DNA from: JANNRW01 sp031401815
GTDB taxonomy: Bacteria; Desulfobacterota; Desulfuromonadia; Geobacterales; DSM-12255
Direction: 5' to 3'
Length of the DNA stretch: 11,644 nucleotides
Assembly (NCBI GenBank): GCA_031401815.1
Contig: JANNRW010000208.1
Span: 1 to 11,644 of the forward strand
Of this stretch, positions 7,508-11,644 are shown in pieces. Positions within the stretch are counted from its first letter, which is position 1. Each line of letters begins with the position of its first letter. The notes beneath the pieces were generated by a model. The model searched no databases. It was not told the DNA's origin and was given only the letters and a program-made list of their open reading frames with translations. A program made the translations under genes and the position numbers.

Positions 7508-7939
7508 ATGGATCTGCATGAAAATCTGAAGTCTCTTGGACAAGGCAAAACAATCTACCGTTACGACATGCCGGACAGCAACCTGCTCGAATCCTTTCCA
7601 AGCCCCTTTGCCCTGCCGGAGCGAAATCCCTGTAATGCCACAGGAACCGTGCATATAGAGTGTCCTGAATTTACCTGCTTATGCCCTCTCACAGGTCAGC
7701 CCGACTTTGCCCGGATAGTAATAGACTATCAGCCAGACAAACTCTGCGTCGAAAGCAAGAGCCTTAAGCTTTATCTCGGCACATTCAGGATGTTCGGCGA
7801 ATTTCACGAGGCAGGGGTCAACAGGATCTGTAATGACCTTGTAAGACTGCTTGAACCGGTCAGCCTGACAGTTGTCGGTGAATTTACCCCCCGTGGAGGG
7901 ATCCCTTTCTGGCCGAAGGCTGTTTATCAGCGGCCATAA
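7508..7939 (+). CDS. queF: NADPH-dependent 7-cyano-7-deazaguanine reductase
   Basis: QueF reduces the nitrile of preQ0 to the amine of preQ1 with two NADPH, supplying the base that is inserted into tRNA on the way to queuosine. The 143-residue length fits the short, unimodular (B. subtilis-like) class with the T-fold. Visible motifs are FTCLCPLTGQPDFA (55-68) with catalytic C59, which forms the thioimide, and D66; the QueF signature ESKSLKLYL (82-90); and FHEAGVN (99-105) with H100 and E101. A cysteine (C57) lies two residues before the catalytic one, where many relatives have serine. The start was set by the strong ribosome binding site. It follows glnE after 36 bp and is probably co-transcribed. 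A bidirectional terminator follows. No other queuosine gene is present. Confidence 0.96.
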   Translation: MDLHENLKSLGQGKTIYRYDMPDSNLLESFPSPFALPERNPCNATGTVHIECPEFTCLCPLTGQPDFARIVIDYQPDKLCVESKSLKLYLGTFRMFGEFHEAGVNRICNDLVRLLEPVSLTVVGEFTPRGGIPFWPKAVYQRP

Positions 7940-7995
7940 AACTGCCCCTTTACATGTTTAGCAAATACAGAGCAGGTTTGGCAGAGTTGATAAAA

Positions 7996-8023
7996 AAAGG
8001 AGCGGCATCACTGCCGCTCCTTT
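7996..8023. terminator. bidirectional rho-independent terminator between queF and atpC
   Basis: AAAGGAGCGGCA (7996-8007), loop TCAC, and TGCCGCTCCTTT (8012-8023) form a perfect 12-bp stem with a 4-nt loop. On the minus strand the stem is followed by a seven-T run (7992-7998, partly in the stem), giving a strong terminator for the ATP synthase operon 25 nt after the atpC stop. On the plus strand only TTT follows, so termination of the mtnA-glnE-queF transcript may be weaker. The segment 7940-7990 shows nothing else. Confidence 0.9.
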
Positions 8024-8047
8024 AAAATATCCATATGAAGTTGACCT

Positions 8048-8464
8048 CTACTTGCGGACTCCCTTGCCTGCTACCTGCATCCGGATAACTGCCCGCTCAA
8101 GAGCAGCTTCGTAAACCTTGAACTGCTTGTCTTCAGGTGTCAGTTTTTTAAGCATCTCCTCTGCCCTGCCAAGAGCAGCCTTTGCTCTCTCCAGGTCAAT
8201 ATCGTCCGCCCGCTCGGCTGTCTGTACAAGTACAGTCGCCTTGTCGTCCTCAACTTCAAAATAACCCCAGTTGACTGCCATGTTATGAATGACGCCATCC
8301 TGTTTGTAGCTGAATTCGCCTATTTTGAGTGATGACAGAAACGGAGCATGTCCCGGAAGAACACCAAATTCGCCAAGTATTCCGGTTGCCGATATCTCAT
8401 CAACCTCTTCGGAGAGTATTTTCTTGTACGGTGTAACAAGTTCAAGTTTGAGTTTTTCAGCCAT
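8048..8464 (-). CDS. atpC: F1Fo ATP synthase epsilon subunit
   Basis: This 138-residue subunit of the F1 central stalk joins gamma to the c-ring and restrains ATP hydrolysis. The N-terminal beta-sandwich (about 1-85) contains GEFGVLPGHAPFLSSLKIG (31-49), the best-conserved block of the family. The C-terminal helical hairpin (about 88-138), which can extend as an inhibitory arm, is complete and rich in A, E, K and R. I chose ATG at 8464, preceded after 7 nt by AGAGG (8472-8476); a TTG two codons upstream is possible but less likely. It is the last gene of the atp operon. Unlike the other gaps in the operon, the 89-bp gap from atpD is filled with repeats. Confidence 0.95.
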   Translation of the reverse strand: MAEKLKLELVTPYKKILSEEVDEISATGILGEFGVLPGHAPFLSSLKIGEFSYKQDGVIHNMAVNWGYFEVEDDKATVLVQTAERADDIDLERAKAALGRAEEMLKKLTPEDKQFKVYEAALERAVIRMQVAGKGVRK

Positions 8465-8471
8465 ATGCAAA

Positions 8472-8476
8472 CCTCT
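8472..8476 (-). promoter_or_regulatory. atpC ribosome binding site next to the repeat array
   Basis: On the minus strand AGAGG ends 7 nt before the atpC ATG. It lies only one base from the last tandem-repeat unit (8478-8484), so a hairpin formed by that unit would crowd the site. Confidence 0.6.
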
Positions 8477-8477
8477 A

Positions 8478-8505
8478 GGCTCTGGGCTCTGGGCTCTGGG
8501 CTCTG
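8478..8505. repeat. four 7-bp tandem repeats between atpD and atpC
   Basis: Four exact copies of GGCTCTG (8478, 8485, 8492, 8499) stand in line, followed by GG. In the atp transcript they read as CAGAGCC units. Each can pair with the GGCTCT units carried by the neighbouring 14-bp repeats (8518-8545). Tandem arrays of this size can change copy number by replication slippage. Confidence 0.92.
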
Positions 8506-8524
8506 GGTTTACCCCTATAGAGCC
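8499..8524 (-). other. predicted RNA hairpin in the atpD-atpC intergenic region
   Basis: In the minus-strand transcript GGCTCT (8519-8524) pairs with AGAGCC (8499-8504). Inside it GGG (8513-8515) pairs with CCC (8505-8507), with a 3-nt bulge (ATA) and a 5-nt loop. Because four AGAGCC copies and two GGCTCT copies exist, several alternative registers are possible. The pairing was found by eye; no energy was calculated. Confidence 0.55.
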
Positions 8525-8545
8525 TCATGCCTAGAGCCTCCTGCC
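8518..8545. repeat. two tandem 14-bp repeats between atpD and atpC
   Basis: TAGAGCCTCATGCC (8518-8531) is followed directly by TAGAGCCTCCTGCC (8532-8545), with a single difference. The AGAGCC core is the reverse complement of the core of the 7-bp array 10-60 bp away, so the two arrays form an inverted arrangement. They end 8 bp from the atpD stop. Confidence 0.9.
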
Positions 8546-8553
8546 GTACTTAA

Positions 8554-9966
8554 TTATGCTGCCAGCTTCTTCGCCTTCTCGATAACCTCTTCAATAGTGC
8601 CAACCATGTAGAATGCCTGTTCAGGAAGATCATCATACTTTCCTGCAACAATCTCCTTAAAGCCGCTGATGGTGTCTTTAAGCTCTACGTAAACCCCTGG
8701 AGTTCCGGTAAAGGCCTCGGCAACGTGGAACGGCTGGGAGAGGAAACGCTGGATTTTACGGGCGCGGGAGACGACGAGTTTGTCTTCTTCGGAAAGTTCA
8801 TCCATGCCGAGAATGGCGATGATGTCCTGAAGATCCTTGTAGCGCTGCAGTACGTACTGTACAGAACGGGCGACTGCATAATGCTCTTCGCCCACAACCT
8901 GCGGGTCAAGAATTCGTGAAGTAGAGTCGAGCGGATCAACAGCCGGGTAGATGCCGAGCTCTGCGATCTGACGGGAGAGAACCGTGGTGGCGTCAAGGTG
9001 CGCAAAAGCAGTTGCAGGAGCCGGGTCGGTAAGGTCGTCGGCCGGTACGTAGATTGCCTGGACAGAGGTAATGGAGCCTTTGTTGGTCGAGGTAATCCGC
9101 TCCTGAAGCTCACCCATTTCGGTTGAAAGGGTCGGCTGGTAACCAACGGCTGAAGGGATTCGGCCAAGAAGAGCCGAAACTTCCGAACCTGCCTGGGTGA
9201 AACGGAAGATGTTGTCGATGAAGAGGAGAACGTTCTGCCCCTCTTCGTCACGGAAATACTCTGCAACTGAAAGAGCTGAGAGTGCAACCCTGGCGCGCGC
9301 CCCTGGCGGCTCGTTCATCTGGCCGTAAATAAGCGCTGCCTTGTCAATAACACCGGAGTCCTTCATCTCATGCCAGAGGTCGTTCCCTTCACGGGTACGC
9401 TCGCCAACCCCGGCAAATACGGAGTAGCCGCCATGCTGCTTGGCAATATTATTGATCAGCTCCATGATGAGAACGGTTTTGCCGACCCCTGCGCCACCAA
9501 AGAGACCGATTTTGCCGCCTCGGGCATAAGGTGCAAGTAGATCAACAACTTTTATGCCGGTTGTGAATGACTCGACCTTTGTTGACTGATCCTGGAAGGA
9601 AGGGGCAGGACGATGTATTTCATACTCTTTCTCGTTGCCGATAGGGCCCATCTGGTCAATCGGCTCGCCGATAACATTCATGATTCGCCCGAGTGTCTTG
9701 CTCCCTACCGGCATGACAATCTGCTTGCCGGTATCAATTACCTGCTGACCACGCACCAGTCCGTCCGTTGCATCCATTGCAATGGTGCGAACAGCATTTT
9801 CACCCAGGTGCTGGGCGACTTCGAGTACCAGGTTCATCTCACGATCATCAATGGCAGGGTTTGTGACCCGCAGGGCGTTATAGATCGGGGGGAGTTTCCC
9901 CGGCTCAAACTCGACGTTGATAACAGCGCCGATAACCTGTGTAATTTTACCGATATTCTGACTCAT
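8554..9966 (-). CDS. atpD: F1Fo ATP synthase beta subunit
   Basis: The 470-residue catalytic subunit of F1 makes ATP from ADP and phosphate as gamma rotates. In order it has an N-terminal beta-barrel (about 1-75), the P-loop GGAGVGKT (157-164) with K163 and T164, the catalytic glutamate E189 in GERTREGNDL, PPGARARVALS (220-230), a Walker B strand ending in D251 (NVLLFIDNIFR), the family signature PAVDPLDSTS (341-350) and the DELSEED loop (389-395), which contacts gamma. All key residues are intact and the length is standard. GGAGG lies 11 nt before the ATG, a rather long spacing. The gene is 59 bp downstream of atpG; that gap contains no further gene. Confidence 0.98.
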   Translation of the reverse strand: MSQNIGKITQVIGAVINVEFEPGKLPPIYNALRVTNPAIDDREMNLVLEVAQHLGENAVRTIAMDATDGLVRGQQVIDTGKQIVMPVGSKTLGRIMNVIGEPIDQMGPIGNEKEYEIHRPAPSFQDQSTKVESFTTGIKVVDLLAPYARGGKIGLFGGAGVGKTVLIMELINNIAKQHGGYSVFAGVGERTREGNDLWHEMKDSGVIDKAALIYGQMNEPPGARARVALSALSVAEYFRDEEGQNVLLFIDNIFRFTQAGSEVSALLGRIPSAVGYQPTLSTEMGELQERITSTNKGSITSVQAIYVPADDLTDPAPATAFAHLDATTVLSRQIAELGIYPAVDPLDSTSRILDPQVVGEEHYAVARSVQYVLQRYKDLQDIIAILGMDELSEEDKLVVSRARKIQRFLSQPFHVAEAFTGTPGVYVELKDTISGFKEIVAGKYDDLPEQAFYMVGTIEEVIEKAKKLAA

Positions 9967-10025
9967 GGTATTTCTTTCCTCCGTGTGGCCTGCCGGCCCT
10001 CTATAGTATGGATATGAATCCTCTG

Positions 10026-10895
10026 TTATCCCTTGACCGACTCGGCACCTGATATGATCTCCATGAGCTCCTTGGTGATGGCCGCCTGGCGCGCCCGATT
10101 ATAAATCAGCGTAAGCTTGCCGATCATTTCGGTCGCATTCTTGGAGGCGCTGTCCATGGCTGTCATCCGTGCGCCATGTTCACCTGCAAGTGACTCAAGC
10201 AGTGCCTTGAACATCTGCACCTCGATATGTTTCGGGAGAAGTTCAGCAAGAAGCTCGGTCTGACCCGGCTCATAGATATACTCGCGAGTTACTGCTTCAT
10301 CGTCAGATGAAGCTGCCGGAGTTACCGGCAGAAGCTGCTTGAAGGTAATATCCTGGGACATGACACTTCTGAATTCGTTATAGACAATATGGACTTCGTC
10401 ATACTCTTCAGCCAGGAATCCGTCGATTATCTCCTGCGCCAGGAGCGCAGCAGTCTGGTAATTCAGGTTGGACTGGATATTGGCGTAGTTTTTCCATACT
10501 CCGTGCCGGTTTTTGAGGAAATCGTACCCCTTGCGACCTATGGCAAGGACTTTGAGTTCGGCAAAGGAGCTCTTCTTCTCCTTGATGAAACGGTCAGCAG
10601 CCTTGCAGAGATTGGCATTGAAACCACCACAAAGCCCTCTGTCAGAAGTGACCACAACAAGCAGCGCCTTGTCTGCCCCTTCCCTGCGCTGCAAAAGAGG
10701 GCTGCAATCCAGCTCGGCATTACCAGCCAGACGGTTCAATACTTCAGCCAGCTTGCTTGCATACGGCCTGGCAGCAACAACATTTTCCTGGGCGCGGCGC
10801 AGTTTGGCGGCAGAGACCATCTTCATGGCCTTGGTTATCTGTCGCGTGCTCTTGACCGAACTGATCCGCTTTTTGATGCTCTTTAAACTTGGCAT
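10026..10895 (-). CDS. atpG: F1Fo ATP synthase gamma subunit
   Basis: The 289-residue gamma subunit is the rotating central shaft of F1. The N-terminal helix starts with MPSLKSIKKRISSVKSTRQI and continues with TKAMKMVSAAKLRRAQ (21-36). The C-terminal helix includes ASKNATEMIGKLTLIYNRAR, with TKELMEIISGA close to the end. These two helices form the antiparallel coiled coil that fills the alpha3beta3 ring. The Rossmann-like middle domain (about 75-205) includes VVTSDRGLCGGFNANL. Length is normal. AAGGA lies 12 nt before the ATG and the atpA stop is 20 bp away, so it is co-transcribed with atpA. Confidence 0.97.
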   Translation of the reverse strand: MPSLKSIKKRISSVKSTRQITKAMKMVSAAKLRRAQENVVAARPYASKLAEVLNRLAGNAELDCSPLLQRREGADKALLVVVTSDRGLCGGFNANLCKAADRFIKEKKSSFAELKVLAIGRKGYDFLKNRHGVWKNYANIQSNLNYQTAALLAQEIIDGFLAEEYDEVHIVYNEFRSVMSQDITFKQLLPVTPAASSDDEAVTREYIYEPGQTELLAELLPKHIEVQMFKALLESLAGEHGARMTAMDSASKNATEMIGKLTLIYNRARQAAITKELMEIISGAESVKG

Positions 10896-10915
10896 AACAA
10901 AAAACCGTCCTTGAC

Positions 10916-11644
10916 TTAGGCTGTAAACTCTTTCTTGAATTCATTCAGAGCAGCAATCATCTTGGCCTTCAGACCATCATCAATAGCCTTTTTCTCTTTC
11001 ATCTCGGCAAGGATGTCGCTCTTGCGGCTGTCAAAGAAACTGTACAACTCTGATTCGTAACGCTTGAGCAAGGAAGATGGATATGCGTCAATAAAGCCAT
11101 TGTTAGCAGCAAAGATGATAAGTACCTGCTTTTCATTGGAAAGCGGCTGGTACTGGGGCTGCTTGAGGATCTCGACAAGACGCTCGCCCCGTGCAAGCTG
11201 CATCTGGGTCGCCTTGTCAAGGTCTGAACCGAACTGGGCAAAGGCGGCCATTTCGCGATATTGAGCCAGGTCGAGACGGAGTGTCCCTGCAACCTGTTTC
11301 ATTGATTTGGTCTGGGCGGAACCTCCAACCCTGGAAACCGAGATACCAACGTTGATGGCCGGACGGACGCCGGAGTAGAAAAGATCTGACTCAAGGAAAA
11401 TCTGTCCGTCAGTAATCGAGATGACGTTAGTAGGAATGTAGGCTGAAACGTCACCTGCCTGGGTCTCTATGATCGGAAGCGCAGTAAGCGACCCTGCCCC
11501 GCACTCATCGGAGAGCTTGCAGGCACGCTCAAGCAGACGGCTGTGAAGATAGAATACGTCACCGGGATAGGCTTCTCGTCCCGGCGGACGTCTAAGGAGC
11601 AGGGAGAGCTGACGATAGGCAACTGCCTGCTTGGAGAGATCGTC
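10916..11644 (-). CDS. atpA: F1Fo ATP synthase alpha subunit, C-terminal part (cut by window edge)
   Basis: The reading frame is open from 11644 to the stop at 10916, giving the last 242 residues of a protein that is normally about 500 long. The fragment carries DDLSKQAVAYRQLSLLLRRP at its start, ALPIIETQAGDVSAYIPTN (55-73) and the alpha/beta signature PAINVGISVS (95-104). R105, just after it, corresponds to the arginine finger that reaches into the catalytic site of beta. The C-terminal helical domain follows and ends in KEFTA. The P-loop and N-terminus lie beyond the window. The position upstream of atpG and atpD is the usual order. No frameshift is seen in the visible part. Confidence 0.97.
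   Translation of the reverse strand, partial: DDLSKQAVAYRQLSLLLRRPPGREAYPGDVFYLHSRLLERACKLSDECGAGSLTALPIIETQAGDVSAYIPTNVISITDGQIFLESDLFYSGVRPAINVGISVSRVGGSAQTKSMKQVAGTLRLDLAQYREMAAFAQFGSDLDKATQMQLARGERLVEILKQPQYQPLSNEKQVLIIFAANNGFIDAYPSSLLKRYESELYSFFDSRKSDILAEMKEKKAIDDGLKAKMIAALNEFKKEFTA

Noticed and set aside
8465..8470. TTG start two codons before the atpC ATG
   Set aside because: The ATG at 8464 has a suitable AGAGG at 7 nt; TTG would sit too close to that site.
8478..8545. Repeats between atpD and atpC as a CRISPR array
   Set aside because: Units are 7 and 14 bp and directly adjacent, with no spacers and no cas gene nearby.
10916..11302. Reading the atpA segment as a complete 128-residue gene starting at an internal ATG
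   Set aside because: The same frame stays open and encodes conserved alpha-subunit sequence up to the window edge, so the methionine at 11302 is internal.

Overview
The window looks like a chromosomal segment from a Geobacter-type bacterium (Desulfuromonadia, Geobacterales). That placement is inferred from protein style, gene content and the kind of intergenic repeats, not from a database match. Most of it is housekeeping DNA. Protein-coding genes fill nearly all of it, and no rRNA, tRNA, CRISPR array or insertion sequence was seen.

Left end (1-1000): a short degenerate tandem repeat lies at the edge, followed by a minus-strand pair with a 4-bp overlap. The pair is a minimal nucleotidyltransferase (MNT) and a HEPN-domain protein, the layout of MntA/HepT-type toxin-antitoxin systems. 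A perfect inverted repeat overlaps the predicted -35 box of this pair. The HEPN protein lacks the histidine of the usual RNase motif.

Centre left (998-3254): a minus-strand lipoprotein with the C-terminal beta-propeller architecture of COG4880/PF09826, function unknown. It is divergent from the next operon, and the 193-bp gap holds a good sigma70-type promoter for each direction.

Centre (3255-7939, plus strand): an apparent operon mtnA - glnE - queF. It encodes methylthioribose-1-phosphate isomerase (methionine salvage), the bifunctional glutamine synthetase adenylyltransferase/deadenylylase, and the queuosine-pathway nitrile reductase. mtnA and glnE overlap by ATGA; queF follows glnE after 36 bp with a strong ribosome binding site. 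The three pathways are unrelated, so the shared transcript is probably organisational.

Right (8048-11644, minus strand): the distal part of the F1Fo ATP synthase operon in the order atpA (partial, cut by the window edge), atpG, atpD, atpC. It converges on queF, and one 12-bp-stem hairpin serves as a bidirectional terminator. The atpD-atpC gap is unusually long (89 bp). It carries four 7-bp tandem repeats and two 14-bp repeats that can pair with one another just upstream of the atpC ribosome binding site. This is the most interesting unexplained structure here. I see no convincing novel multi-gene system in the window.
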